In this document: piece after piece, positions 30,406-40,597 of the stretch | Position numbering within the stretch: the first letter of the stretch is position 1 | How the letters are laid out: every line of letters begins with the position of its first letter | Assembly: GCF_000210295.1 (NCBI RefSeq) | Contig: NC_026738.1 | Location: 124,001-188,000 of the forward strand | Source of the DNA: Trypanosoma brucei gambiense DAL972 | Taxonomy: Eukaryota > Euglenozoa > Kinetoplastea > Trypanosomatida > Trypanosomatidae | Length of the DNA: 64,000 bases | Direction: 5' to 3' | Notes under the pieces: model-generated | Databases searched by the model: none | What the model saw: only the letters and a program-made list of their open reading frames with translations | Told to the model about the DNA's origin: nothing | Program-made: the position numbers and the translations under genes

Positions 30406-31887
30406 TTACCATTTATTCCCCGCACCCGTTCCCCACGCCTCCTCCCAGCACTTGGGCCTCCATCGCGTTGAGACGGGTGGAGGCTGAAATGGCTCCCGGG
30501 CGCCGTCCTTGTCAATGGGATTGCGACCTTCCCTAATGTCACCTAAGTCCGTCAAACCCAACTCCTTCCGAATCGCCAGCCGCTCGTCTTCTAACTGATC
30601 AGCCTCAATTCGGAGCCGCTCCAGCTCCGGAGTGGTGAGGTCCGGAACGGCATCATGGTATGGAATACCCAGGTCTGTCCTCTCCCAGTAGTGAGCAAAT
30701 GGCTCACCATCTGGGTCATTTGGATCATCTGACGTGGGCTTGCGTACAGGGTGCTGCTTCTTATTCATCCGCACTTGACGTTTGTACTCAAGCTCTTGCC
30801 ACGCCATGTTACGGAAAACGTGGCCCAACTCAGTCCGCATCACTTCAACTTCCTCTTCATTGTAAAAAAGATCCCCACGAACAAAGCCAAGGGTCCACGT
30901 AGCACCGCTCTTCGCCTTTTGAGTGTACTCGGTTTGTGGGTTGTGCTCAGTTTGTCGCAATGGTTTCGTGGCCCTGTGGGCATCCCCGTAAACCTGATCA
31001 TCATCAAGCTCCTGAAAGGTTTGTTGCGAGCGGTTCATGTGGGCCATTATGCGCATGAGTGCGTCTTCCACCTCCTCATCATCTAAGATCATGGGACCGA
31101 AGTACGACTTCTTGTAGCTGCGACTATGCTCCTCCTCTGCCACACTGGGTGGGTCTCCGCGGTGACCGCGCATCCACCGCTCCCATAACCTATCGTCTGT
31201 GGCCAGTGTCCCATACGGGAGGTGCTTCTTGTTGCTATCTTTGCGATACATGCGACGCTGTTCCTCCCGCCCCTTTTGGAACTGCCATGTGACGGTAAAC
31301 TTATTACCAAATCGGTCCTTCGCGATGAGGCGTTCCTGCGTGAAAAAGAAGCGGATGTAATTCCAGTAGAGCAGCTCCCACCACATAATGATGCGGTTGT
31401 CAGCTAGCCCCGAAAAGGAATGCTGTAACTTTACACTTTTGTCACCAAATGCGTCAACAGAACGAGTATATGGCACACTAGTGTCCGACTCTTCACGGAT
31501 GCGCTGCCGCGCAGCAGCGGCAACCTCAGGGCCGGCAGTTTGCTCCAACTCCGTTGTGTATGCCTCCAGCTTGCGCTCCTCCCGCTGCTGCAACGCTTCC
31601 TCCTCCAACTGACGCTTGGCTTTGGCGGCTAATAGCTCCTTCTCCTTAATTGCCCACGCTACTGCGTCCTCCTGCCTGCGTTGAGCATAAACCAGCTTTG
31701 ATGTGATATCACTTGTCTCGTCTGCCATGCCTCGGATATTCGAAAGAACGGTTGCTATTGTCAAGCGGTGCCTGCGGCTGACACAGTAGCAACCACTCAA
31801 AGGCAGCGCAGGATGGCTTACAGCCGTCAACTCTGACGGATGCACAGTGGTCGCCCACACCAATGGGGATAGATGATATTTCCTCAT
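30406..31887 (-). CDS. NDUFA12/B17.2-domain protein, probable complex I-associated (493 aa)
   Basis: The long frame begins with TTG at 31923; the first ATG is 31887 (MRKYHLSPLVWATTV), and a later in-frame ATG at 31728 (MADETSD) would give 440 residues. The extended N-terminus is basic and could be a mitochondrial presequence, so I prefer 31887. An Ala/Glu/Lys/Arg helix (about 60-140) precedes an NDUFA12-like core at about 165-250: WWELLYWNYIRFFF, RLIAKDRFGNKFTV, LPYGTLATDDRLWERWMRGH and RGDPPS. That order (GNKYY-like, WxRWLHxxxxDPP-like) is the signature of NDUFA12 and its relative NDUFAF2. About 240 unmatched residues follow, with charged helices. Human NDUFA12 is 145 residues, so this is a strongly enlarged version, as is common for trypanosome complex I subunits. 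Confidence 0.78.
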   Translation of the reverse strand: MRKYHLSPLVWATTVHPSELTAVSHPALPLSGCYCVSRRHRLTIATVLSNIRGMADETSDITSKLVYAQRRQEDAVAWAIKEKELLAAKAKRQLEEEALQQREERKLEAYTTELEQTAGPEVAAAARQRIREESDTSVPYTRSVDAFGDKSVKLQHSFSGLADNRIIMWWELLYWNYIRFFFTQERLIAKDRFGNKFTVTWQFQKGREEQRRMYRKDSNKKHLPYGTLATDDRLWERWMRGHRGDPPSVAEEEHSRSYKKSYFGPMILDDEEVEDALMRIMAHMNRSQQTFQELDDDQVYGDAHRATKPLRQTEHNPQTEYTQKAKSGATWTLGFVRGDLFYNEEEVEVMRTELGHVFRNMAWQELEYKRQVRMNKKQHPVRKPTSDDPNDPDGEPFAHYWERTDLGIPYHDAVPDLTTPELERLRIEADQLEDERLAIRKELGLTDLGDIREGRNPIDKDGAREPFQPPPVSTRWRPKCWEEAWGTGAGNKW

Positions 31888-33147
31888 TTGTGGCCGTTGC
31901 GCGTGCTTCTCACTCACCCCCAAAAAAAAAAAAAAAAACTGCTACCGCCCCCGCCGATACGTGCCTTTCTTCTATTTACGTACTTGTTTACGCCTTTACC
32001 GCTCTACTACCGTTGTGAATGTCCCGTTCTCACGCTACGCACCTTAGCAGCTCAAACTACACCCCAGTTGTACTATGTGGGACTATTGTGCATGAATTCA
32101 GAAAAATGTGTGGGAGTTGTAAACAACAGCACTACTTCACTCGCACCAGAAAGTACCAACTGCAACTCTCTACACACGCACACGTCTGACAGTTGTTCGA
32201 GCTGACCGTCGAATTGGAAAGGAAGGGACGCATTTATATGCATAAATGGGGGACGATGAGGGGAGTGAGCAAAGCACGGAGCACAATAAAAACGTCTAAC
32301 GCACGGAGGTGATCACTTCCAATTGTAAAAGAGGGGGAGATAACCGCACACAAACGTACGTGGCGTGTTGTGCTCACTTCAACTTTCTCAGCAACTCCTT
32401 TTGCCTGATCACCTCCCTTGGCCTGACGCCCAAGCAGCCGAGAAACTGTTTGGGCCACGTGCACTTCACTCGTTGGAGAAAAACACCAGCGATAGCTTTT
32501 AAAAAGAAAATAATTTGGGGTCTCTATGGATCCTTTTGACAACAGCAGCACAAACAAGAATAAGCAATGGAAAAGAGGGACAGGAAAAAGTAAGAATGTG
32601 AAACGTTCAAACGGTACGAGTCACATTAATACAGTTTCGTTTGTGCTTTTACCATTATGGGGGCAACGAACTCTTATGGTCATCCGTTCACTCAGAACTG
32701 CACAATATGTACCCGTGGAGTTTTGTCTTGCATTGGCCCTTTACACGCACCATATACGAACACCCTCAGGACCTTTTGCGTTTCTTCGTGTCAAATGCCC
32801 GGCATATCTATGTTGCATTCCATAGGAATGCGATGCAAATACGTATCTATTTCACCGTCATGTAACCTCTCACGCAAACGTACGTGCTGCAACGCCATGC
32901 CCCACCCTACCCGACGATCTGCACAACCCTATCGATATCTCACTTTTTTTCTTTATGGGTACTGCTTGACCCATCCTCTTTTTAAGGAAAAAAGACAGCA
33001 GAACAACACTGCCCGCGCAGAGCCCAGACGAACAGCCACCACAGCGGCACAAAGGTAGACTAAAAGAAGAGCAGCATACTTCATAGCGCCGCCACCCTCT
33101 CGACTTTAGTTCTTCGTCCGCCTCAGGGGGGTAAACGAAGGGGAACG
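31888..33147. other. Intergenic spacer, about 1.26 kb
   Basis: No gene is supported. A 17-A run at about 31922-31938 directly upstream of the NDUFA12-domain start reads as poly-T on the coding strand and could be part of its splice-acceptor tract. Plus-strand frames at 32526-33058 have no recognised domain and oppose the transcription direction. Confidence 0.6.
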
Positions 33148-36100
33148 TCAGAACTCATCCCGTTTCCCCACCTTTGTCCGAGCTACAACATCTAGCAGCT
33201 GTTTTGAATTAGCACCATGGGCGTAGTCGTTAACACCGTACCCTAACGAGCTCACCCTGCGGGTGGGCGTCACTGTTGATTGCCTTTGGTGGTGCTGTTG
33301 CTTCAATATCCCCCTCAATCCTCCGCCATCGCGTGCACGCGATGGCGATCGAGTGCCAGAGATAACTTGTCTCGCGGGGCCGCGCAGCGACTCTTCACGT
33401 TCTAATCCACGAAAAAAGAGCCCTTGCGCCTCATGGCCGATCTGGCGCCGGTCGCGGCCGCGGCGCGAAGCGTCTGTATCCCCAACATCGGGGTACGCGG
33501 CGGTACTGTCCGGTGAAATAACGATGGAACTACCGGTGTTATGCAAGGAACTCATATGCAGGGTGTAGTCTTCTTCATTACTGCTATGAGGCCGGGCTTG
33601 TCCACCGCCAGCTGCATACGACTTTCCTGACACGGTGGTGCGAACAGACAGCGAGCCACCGGGGGACCGCTTGACGTTTTCACAGTAACGATCTCCAGTG
33701 GTGCCGGGCTTCCGGTTTCGGGCGCACTGTCTACTGGCTACCACCGCAGCTGGCCGGTTCGTGGATTTCAAGACCCCAGATCCATGGTGTCCCTTTGGCT
33801 GGTTTCCACAAACGCAGTCATGGTATGCGTGATAATTGGCGTAAAGGCCATCCATCAACTCTTCCATCCCGTCCCGATACTTCCGGGAGTGTGGCGAAGA
33901 ACGACGAATTGGTGCTGCTGCCGTTGGCGCTGCAGCATTTGGCGATGACAGTGAGGACGGTGACGCAGCCACCCTGACTGGTGTTCGAGGGTTTGCTTGG
34001 GGCGACTGACCACGTAAAGCCGCTGACAGCGATGGAGGTGTCCGGGTTACAGGGGCCCGAGTCGCGGATGTCGTCCTCCTGCCGTCTGACTTGGTTTGCA
34101 GGCCACCAACCATATCGCTGACAGCGCCTCCTCGGGAGCGACCGGCATGCCGCTGCCTGGTGGACACATCACGCTCGTGGGCATTCACACCTTCACTGTG
34201 TGATCTGTAGTGTTGGGTAGATGGAGCGCGGGTTGTGTACTTCGTCCCCCCAGAAGCTAAGACAACTGTGTCTCTTGCTGCTGGTGAGTGTCTTCCTTCG
34301 TCGTAGGATTGAATGATGCCCTGAGGTCGCTGCTGTGTCTGCAGACCTTGTGATGGTGGTTGGAAGGACGGGGGCGATGCACTCATCTCACCCATGGGGG
34401 ACAGCTCCTTATTACCTGAACGTGGTGGAGTGGTGGGAGGAGCGAAAGATGGAGAACTCTTGCCATATTGCATGGCATTTCCTTTTTGCTCCCTCACCAA
34501 GGGCGCCCCTGCCGTAGATCCCCTTGTTGCAAGACCCCGTTGAAATGTGGCAGTGGAAACAGAGGCTCCACTATAAAAATCACTCTCAGTATCCATCATA
34601 ACCCTTCGCCTTGAGCCTTCCGACGCTGTTAGCGTTTTCGATGTAGAGTCCAGAACTGTTGCCACGGGAGGGTAAGATATGTCCGAACCACGGCGCCCAC
34701 AAACACCACGCAGCTCGTCAGTCAATTCCTTCATTACCTCTGCAACGTGCAAAAGAGCGTCGTCCCTACCAGGAGCAACAGCACTCGGCGGGGGAGCCCG
34801 GCCCACGCCAGGGTGAATGCCTTCATCATCTATGGTGATGGTTGTGACTGGAGACGGTGACACCGGTCTTTCTAACCCGCTCGGCCTCTTCTCCTGTTGA
34901 TGTTGTTGAACTATGGGCAGCGGGGGCGGTGGTTGAAGCTGATCATCTGGCACATGGTGTTGCCTCCTCCACCGTCGGAGCTCAGCGCGTGACACTGCAG
35001 CTTCGGATAAAGCCTTGTCCCTTCCCTGTTCCGCAACAGCGACACTCTCGCGTAGAAGTTGTAGCTGCTCTTCTAGTTGCTGTGTTCTCTCACTGTTGCT
35101 ACCACTGAGAGAAAGAACCTCTTGTGCCACTTGAAACATATGGGCGATTACTTTAAGCACGATGTCATCTTTCTTGAAATGAGACACTTTTGGGCGGGAA
35201 TGGCCAGGTGGAAGCGGTGGTTTCGGCACCTCCTCCCCTGAATCACGAACATCTTCAACCTCAAGTTCATCCCGTGCATCGCTGCACCTATCGCAACTCT
35301 GGTTACCATGTGGCTGCAACTGATTTCCCTCAACTACAGACATCACCTCCTCTTCTGCAACAACATCCTGGCGAATGCAAGCAGTCAAAACATCTTCTGG
35401 TAAGGGATGAAGGGAAGTGATAGTAGCTCCAGTTGTATCCACCCAATTAACATACATAGCACAAATATCCACCACGTCATCAACTAATTCACGCAGTTCT
35501 GCAGCTGTTTCAGTGCGTTTGTGAAGCTTTTCCAGGATGCCGATGAAGCCACAACTTAACTGCTCAAGGGCAGCTGACCAAACGCAAGGTCCCTCGCCAC
35601 CCACGCGACTGAAGAAGTAGCACCCGCGTTGCCGCTTAGCACGTTCATGGATAAGTATGTAAAGTTCACGAAGCATTTCGGGGTCCTGACCAAAGCCTCG
35701 CTTCACATCGAGTTCAATGTAATACTTGAGCATTTCAGCGATGAAATGCTGCATCGATTCCGTGTCCTTTTGCAATAAGATGGCGGCGAGCTTGTAATCG
35801 GTACTAAACTTCGCCAAAGCCTGGTAAACAGCGGTCACGTTTGACTCCACTATGCGGAGAAGCTTTTCGTCAGACACATAGGTTGCACCATCACTTCCCT
35901 TCGACTCTATGTTAGCCGCAGCCCCTGAGCCGCTGTTATGATCGCCTTCAATTCCAGCAGTACCCTCCTTGCTACCTTTCCCACCAACGGCCCGCAGCGT
36001 ATTGAGATCTAGTTCAATATAGTCATCGTCACCGAAGCCATCAGCGAAGACCAATTCATCACTGTTTCCACCGCTGCCCCGGTTTCCGACCGCAACAGGG

Positions 36101-39100
36101 ATGGCTAAGTAGCGTACACTTAACAGACCGGAGACCATTGTGCGCAACTTTCCCACCATTTCGTACAGTCGTGTAATTCGGTGGTCTGCGGGAAGAATAC
36201 GATCAGCGGGCGCATTCTGAAGCAACAGCGACATCACCTCATTTCGCGCATCCGCATCATCCTTCTCACCGGTAACTGTTCTACATGCTTCACTATCACC
36301 GGTATCAGCGCTGCTTTTTCCGCTGTTAAGAATGTTCAGTAGCGCTTTATTACCACAACTGGTAACTCCGGTCCTCTTTTTTCTCTTGGACTGGGCGGCG
36401 TCGATGGCACGATCGAGAACCGGTAATATCCCATCAGCGAAGTGCATGAGTGTTGTGTCGATGTCCAGAAGCGCTCCAGTGCATGAATCTAAATTTGGGG
36501 GAGCCACATTTGCGTTGCAAAAGAACCGGTGAACAGCGGCGAAGTATTTCACCAACTTTTTCTGAGTGTGCAGATGATCCTCAGTCGTCTCATGCAGCCG
36601 AGTAGCCCATCTACCAAACTTCCGAAGCAGTACAGCCAGCGCCTCCTCATTCACCTCCTGTTGCTTCTGTAGACGCTCTTCGTCGGCTCCGTTCCATTCA
36701 CTGTCTGGGTCACCGCCATCGCCTTCGTCTTGCCGTTGCTTTAATCGGCTTTTATCATCGTCACGGCATTCCTGCTCCCGCAGCACCGTCTCCACCACAT
36801 CGTCCTCTGCACACTCATCTGTACCCAAGAGATAAAGTGACCGCTTGATCCGCTGCCCCGCTTCTGCCAGCCGCTGCAAAATTACCTGAATAGCCTGACG
36901 GAAGGTCACCACTTCCTCGCGCCACTGCTTGCGCTCCTCCTGCAACAAGAGTAGTCGTGACTGCTGACTTACACGATCACAGAGAGCTGTATTATCTTTG
37001 AGCCGCGATTCAACAAGCTTCAGTGCCTCAAGCAACTCCCCGTCAGTAACCGACTGCCCCGCATCCGATTTGGTAAGGTCAGCCCGGAGTGTTTGCTTGA
37101 ATGCCGAAGCCACAGCAGCAGGTGAAGTAGTATTAGATGCGGATGCGGTGGGAGCAGAGGGTGATTGCAGGGACTCTGGTCGGCCATCATGCTCAAGGCG
37201 AAAAGCGAGCTCTTCAACACCCACGGCACGGCAAAGCGCCCCCACTGTATTGCATATGCGCGCCCAACGCTTCCCACGAGGGATATTGGACTGAATTAGA
37301 TTATCGAGCCGCACCTTGTTTGCTTCGTAGGCATGCTGCAGCCGGTGGTATCGCGTTTTGATGAGTTTCAGGCGCTCGTCCAGGTCCCGAAATACGGTAG
37401 TCGCCAAAGTTATCGAATGGGCTCCAGTACTCCCCTGGTTATTACCTGGTGCTGCATCGACTGCGCAGTCTTTCACGGCGGGGACGTCATCCGTGAGCTC
37501 GTCAGAAAGGGCATTGATAACGGCCTCAGCCTCCACAGAGTTAGCTGAAATGAGTAGTATCTCCTTGCACCGCTTAACGAGCTGTTTCCCACCCTCCCGC
37601 ACGATTTCCTCCAAGCGGGCCTTCTCCATTCGGCTATTTGCACCTGAAGCCTGATGTTTGTGTTGTTCTTGAACCCACTGTTCCTGTCGCCTTTTCAGCA
37701 GCTGCACCATTTCCAGTAAGTTATTCACAGGGGGCTCAATTTCAACAGCTCCTTCACACGAACTGGGCGACGTTCCCGTAGGAAGTAGCTGGGCCAACTC
37801 GCACAAACACTGCTGAATCAGCGCGTTGTCCGCAGAGGAACGGGTGTCACAACGCTCCCCCAGTACCCATCGCCGCAGTTGGTCCACTGTGCTGAGGAGT
37901 GTTGTCATCGTTGAGTCGTCAATGCACTGAACATTTCCACATGCAAGACTGTCAGCTAGCTGAGAAACATTGGTACACAACTCCCTTATATGGGGTACAA
38001 GGGTGTCTGGAACATTTGACTGCGCGGCGAAGCGCTGCACAACAGATTCCACATATCCCGCTAATGCGTCCTCATCCTGCGGCGCTTTGGTCGGTGACAA
38101 ACACGTTGGGTCAGTATCCCCCTGCGACGAACCATCACCATCAGGCAGCCAGCGGAGAATTCGCATCAGTATCTCCCTCATTTTCTTTCTGTAACCCTGC
38201 AAAGACTCCTGGTTTACATTCTCCTCTTTCTTGAGCTGGTGATCTACCAACAAACCCAAATGCTGAGCCATCTCGATAGCAGCGCTGTGCCCACTTACGA
38301 CGGTGTCATCTGACAGCTTCCTCGAGAATCTATCGTCACTGCACTCGCTCGCACTGCGGTCGTCACTGTGCCTTAGTTTTCGTGTTATTTCGGCCAGCTT
38401 TGACCGAACCTCCTGCTCCCTCTCCGCTAGCGCAGCTATCATATCCCTAGCAGACTCGAGAGACGTGCGCATATGGTCGAAAACAACCTCGGCTGAAGAG
38501 CTCGTTGGCCACCCCCTAAGATGATTTGGGACGATGTTTAAATGAAAACGTTGATTTACTTGTGTCATAATGGATATCACATCTTTGAATTCCCTTTCGA
38601 TCCACTGATCGTTAGAAGAAACGCTTACATTAGGTCTGTCCGACAGCAATATTGCCCGTTCCTGCTCCACTGTAGGCGGCGACACAACGCCGCACGAGCT
38701 AAATCGGGACATTGCAGCCTTCTCATATTGGTGAAGAAGAGCAGAACAGGTATGAACGTCCCTTCTCGCAAATTCTAAGTCCTTCGTCAGCTTTAGCGTC
38801 AGGGAAGGTGCTTGGCCTACTGGGACCCCTGGGGATGCCCCAAGTATGTCCATAACTTGTCGTAACGTCTCCTTGTTATCCTCATCTATGGTTCGTTCCA
38901 CAGCACAGGGTCTGCAAGAGCTCATCATATCAAGTATTTCCCCCAACGATGACTCGCTATCATAACTTTTGCATATCCCATTCCTCTCCGCAAGTTTCCG
39001 CGCGGTCTTCTTACATTTCTCAACCTGCATGAGAACTTTGAGGAAAGGGCTCTCATTGACGTCATCAAAGTCTTTGCCCGTACTAGCACCCTCATTCACA

Positions 39101-39531
39101 TGGCCAGATACTTTCCTTCCGGTTAGGTGATACAGAGTTTCGCCAACTATGTCAGCTACTCTAGAACTTGTGATCGCAACCTCGCCACCTCTCATCTCTA
39201 TCCGCTTCTTCAAATGCATAATCGCCCCCAACAAATCGCGCATGGGAGAATCCACTCCCTCATTTTCCAACAGCCAAACGATGCGGGCTTCTAGCTCTTC
39301 GGTAAATACAGGTTCATCAGCTTTCCCACGTCCCATTGCCTCTGCTAGAACTGCCGTTGTGATATCACGAACAGCAGCAGAGTTTCTTAGATGAACAGAA
39401 GGAGCTGTCGGTGAAGAGTCCATGCGGATATCCCCCCTGGCAGTGGGTGTATCGTTGCTCTCTTGTGACTTCTTAAATGAAGTCCATAACCGGGCATGCG
39501 CATTCGCCCAGTCGTACTTTTGCCCTTCCAT
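33148..39531 (-). CDS. Very large coiled-coil protein with disordered basic C-terminus (2127 aa)
   Basis: The longest real gene of the window and unrecognised. The ATG at 39531 opens MEGQKYDWANAHARLWTSFK. Residues 1 to about 1390 are almost wholly helical and charged, with many short coiled-coil stretches (AALAEREQEVRSKLAEITRK, LLLQEERKQWREEVVTFRQA) and no membrane span. A PPLPPGHSRP segment leads to another coiled coil (RTQQLEEQLQLLRESVAVAE) and a polyproline PPPPLP near 1500. The last 500 or so residues are basic, Ser/Pro/Arg/Gly-rich and probably disordered, with repeated SPSPV, TPPRSG and RSRGG-type motifs that would suit phosphorylation. The architecture is typical of trypanosome cytoskeletal proteins (basal body, flagellum attachment zone, axoneme), but that is only an analogy. 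Confidence 0.9.
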   Translation of the reverse strand: MEGQKYDWANAHARLWTSFKKSQESNDTPTARGDIRMDSSPTAPSVHLRNSAAVRDITTAVLAEAMGRGKADEPVFTEELEARIVWLLENEGVDSPMRDLLGAIMHLKKRIEMRGGEVAITSSRVADIVGETLYHLTGRKVSGHVNEGASTGKDFDDVNESPFLKVLMQVEKCKKTARKLAERNGICKSYDSESSLGEILDMMSSCRPCAVERTIDEDNKETLRQVMDILGASPGVPVGQAPSLTLKLTKDLEFARRDVHTCSALLHQYEKAAMSRFSSCGVVSPPTVEQERAILLSDRPNVSVSSNDQWIEREFKDVISIMTQVNQRFHLNIVPNHLRGWPTSSSAEVVFDHMRTSLESARDMIAALAEREQEVRSKLAEITRKLRHSDDRSASECSDDRFSRKLSDDTVVSGHSAAIEMAQHLGLLVDHQLKKEENVNQESLQGYRKKMREILMRILRWLPDGDGSSQGDTDPTCLSPTKAPQDEDALAGYVESVVQRFAAQSNVPDTLVPHIRELCTNVSQLADSLACGNVQCIDDSTMTTLLSTVDQLRRWVLGERCDTRSSADNALIQQCLCELAQLLPTGTSPSSCEGAVEIEPPVNNLLEMVQLLKRRQEQWVQEQHKHQASGANSRMEKARLEEIVREGGKQLVKRCKEILLISANSVEAEAVINALSDELTDDVPAVKDCAVDAAPGNNQGSTGAHSITLATTVFRDLDERLKLIKTRYHRLQHAYEANKVRLDNLIQSNIPRGKRWARICNTVGALCRAVGVEELAFRLEHDGRPESLQSPSAPTASASNTTSPAAVASAFKQTLRADLTKSDAGQSVTDGELLEALKLVESRLKDNTALCDRVSQQSRLLLLQEERKQWREEVVTFRQAIQVILQRLAEAGQRIKRSLYLLGTDECAEDDVVETVLREQECRDDDKSRLKQRQDEGDGGDPDSEWNGADEERLQKQQEVNEEALAVLLRKFGRWATRLHETTEDHLHTQKKLVKYFAAVHRFFCNANVAPPNLDSCTGALLDIDTTLMHFADGILPVLDRAIDAAQSKRKKRTGVTSCGNKALLNILNSGKSSADTGDSEACRTVTGEKDDADARNEVMSLLLQNAPADRILPADHRITRLYEMVGKLRTMVSGLLSVRYLAIPVAVGNRGSGGNSDELVFADGFGDDDYIELDLNTLRAVGGKGSKEGTAGIEGDHNSGSGAAANIESKGSDGATYVSDEKLLRIVESNVTAVYQALAKFSTDYKLAAILLQKDTESMQHFIAEMLKYYIELDVKRGFGQDPEMLRELYILIHERAKRQRGCYFFSRVGGEGPCVWSAALEQLSCGFIGILEKLHKRTETAAELRELVDDVVDICAMYVNWVDTTGATITSLHPLPEDVLTACIRQDVVAEEEVMSVVEGNQLQPHGNQSCDRCSDARDELEVEDVRDSGEEVPKPPLPPGHSRPKVSHFKKDDIVLKVIAHMFQVAQEVLSLSGSNSERTQQLEEQLQLLRESVAVAEQGRDKALSEAAVSRAELRRWRRQHHVPDDQLQPPPPLPIVQQHQQEKRPSGLERPVSPSPVTTITIDDEGIHPGVGRAPPPSAVAPGRDDALLHVAEVMKELTDELRGVCGRRGSDISYPPVATVLDSTSKTLTASEGSRRRVMMDTESDFYSGASVSTATFQRGLATRGSTAGAPLVREQKGNAMQYGKSSPSFAPPTTPPRSGNKELSPMGEMSASPPSFQPPSQGLQTQQRPQGIIQSYDEGRHSPAARDTVVLASGGTKYTTRAPSTQHYRSHSEGVNAHERDVSTRQRHAGRSRGGAVSDMVGGLQTKSDGRRTTSATRAPVTRTPPSLSAALRGQSPQANPRTPVRVAASPSSLSSPNAAAPTAAAPIRRSSPHSRKYRDGMEELMDGLYANYHAYHDCVCGNQPKGHHGSGVLKSTNRPAAVVASRQCARNRKPGTTGDRYCENVKRSPGGSLSVRTTVSGKSYAAGGGQARPHSSNEEDYTLHMSSLHNTGSSIVISPDSTAAYPDVGDTDASRRGRDRRQIGHEAQGLFFRGLEREESLRGPARQVISGTRSPSRARDGGGLRGILKQQHHQRQSTVTPTRRVSSLGYGVNDYAHGANSKQLLDVVARTKVGKRDEF

Positions 39532-39783
39532 CAGATTAACCGAAGATAACGTTCAATAAGGGGATAAAAACGACGACCTTCCCACTAAATGCTATCGTTG
39601 ATTAAAAAAATGCATAAAGAGTGGAACGTGAAGGATGTGGAAGAGCACCGCTTTTCCCTTGTGAAGAAACACACACTACAACTAGACAGCAGCATTGGGG
39701 CCAACCAAATGAAAATAGTGCATAATAACTGAGTTAAAAAGACATAAACGCGGACGTTAAATTTTCTTAACCTTTGCCATCCA

Positions 39784-40191
39784 TTAAGATTGCTGCTGAC
39801 GTCTTTGGATTTGTGAGTGCTTCGCCTGCATCTTCCGGAATAGTTCCTCAGACTTTTGTTGCCCGCTGCGTTGCTTGTTCTCTAGGTCAGCAATAGCGGC
39901 GTCCGTCCTTTTGAGCTCCCCATTGATGTACTCAAGACGATTCTGTACAATTGCCTTAGCATCGCTCTGGTCCTGTGGAATTAGTGCCGGTCCGATAAGC
40001 TTGTATACCTTGGAATCTGGTTCTAGTCGGTTGATTTCATCCCTTACTATTTCGTTTTCAGACTTTTGAGCACCAAGTCGTTGGCGTGCATCAATTAGCT
40101 TCGCCTTCTTTTCTCCGAGCTCCTGGTTTTCCTTGAGAAGCATTTGAAGCTGATCGCTCATTGCCTTAATCTCGGGTGGAACCTGCTGCAT
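39784..40191 (-). CDS. Prefoldin subunit 6, beta type (135 aa)
   Basis: Prefoldin is a jellyfish-shaped hexameric chaperone that hands unfolded actin and tubulin to the chaperonin CCT. This is the beta-type subunit 6 (KE2). The frame starts MQQVPPEIKAMSDQLQMLLK and shows the expected helix - hairpin - helix layout: helix to about 50, a hairpin with LEPDSKVYKLIGPALIPQDQ (about 54-73), then a second long helix (RLEYINGELKRTDAAIADLE) with a Gln-rich end. The phrase VYKLIGPALIPQD is nearly diagnostic for subunit 6. Length fits the family (about 130). Spacing to the large gene downstream is about 250 bp. Confidence 0.96.
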   Translation of the reverse strand: MQQVPPEIKAMSDQLQMLLKENQELGEKKAKLIDARQRLGAQKSENEIVRDEINRLEPDSKVYKLIGPALIPQDQSDAKAIVQNRLEYINGELKRTDAAIADLENKQRSGQQKSEELFRKMQAKHSQIQRRQQQS

Positions 40192-40597
40192 GCCCTCTCA
40201 GCGCGTACAGATGTAGGTGAGTTTGGTCGCGGTGGCGCAGTTCACGTGGTATAAGATCCTTCCTTCTATTTACTACAAGCTATATAATATAACGCTATAG
40301 CTAAAGCCGCTCACTTTTGAGTGCATACAGATGTGAAAAGAAAGGCGTTAAGGATAAATCAAAGGTAAGAAACGCTTCATCCGGGTAAGCCACAGGGAGT
40401 CGTAAGTATGACACGACAGTGCCGAAAAGACGTAGTTAGATAGAAACAACCACTGCGTATGCCGCCGTATGCGTCACTAGTACGCATGTCTGACTTCCGT
40501 TGATCTCCACTATGTGGTGTCGCGGGAATGCACCTCAAACAGTGCTGAAGAAACCTCGTAAATACATATCCAAGTATGTCGACGGTATTCATAAACA
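40192..40597. other. Short intergenic spacer
   Basis: About 0.4 kb between the prefoldin start and the stop of the leucine-rich-repeat gene. No gene or structured element is seen. Small frames crossing it are shadows of the neighbouring gene. Confidence 0.55.
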
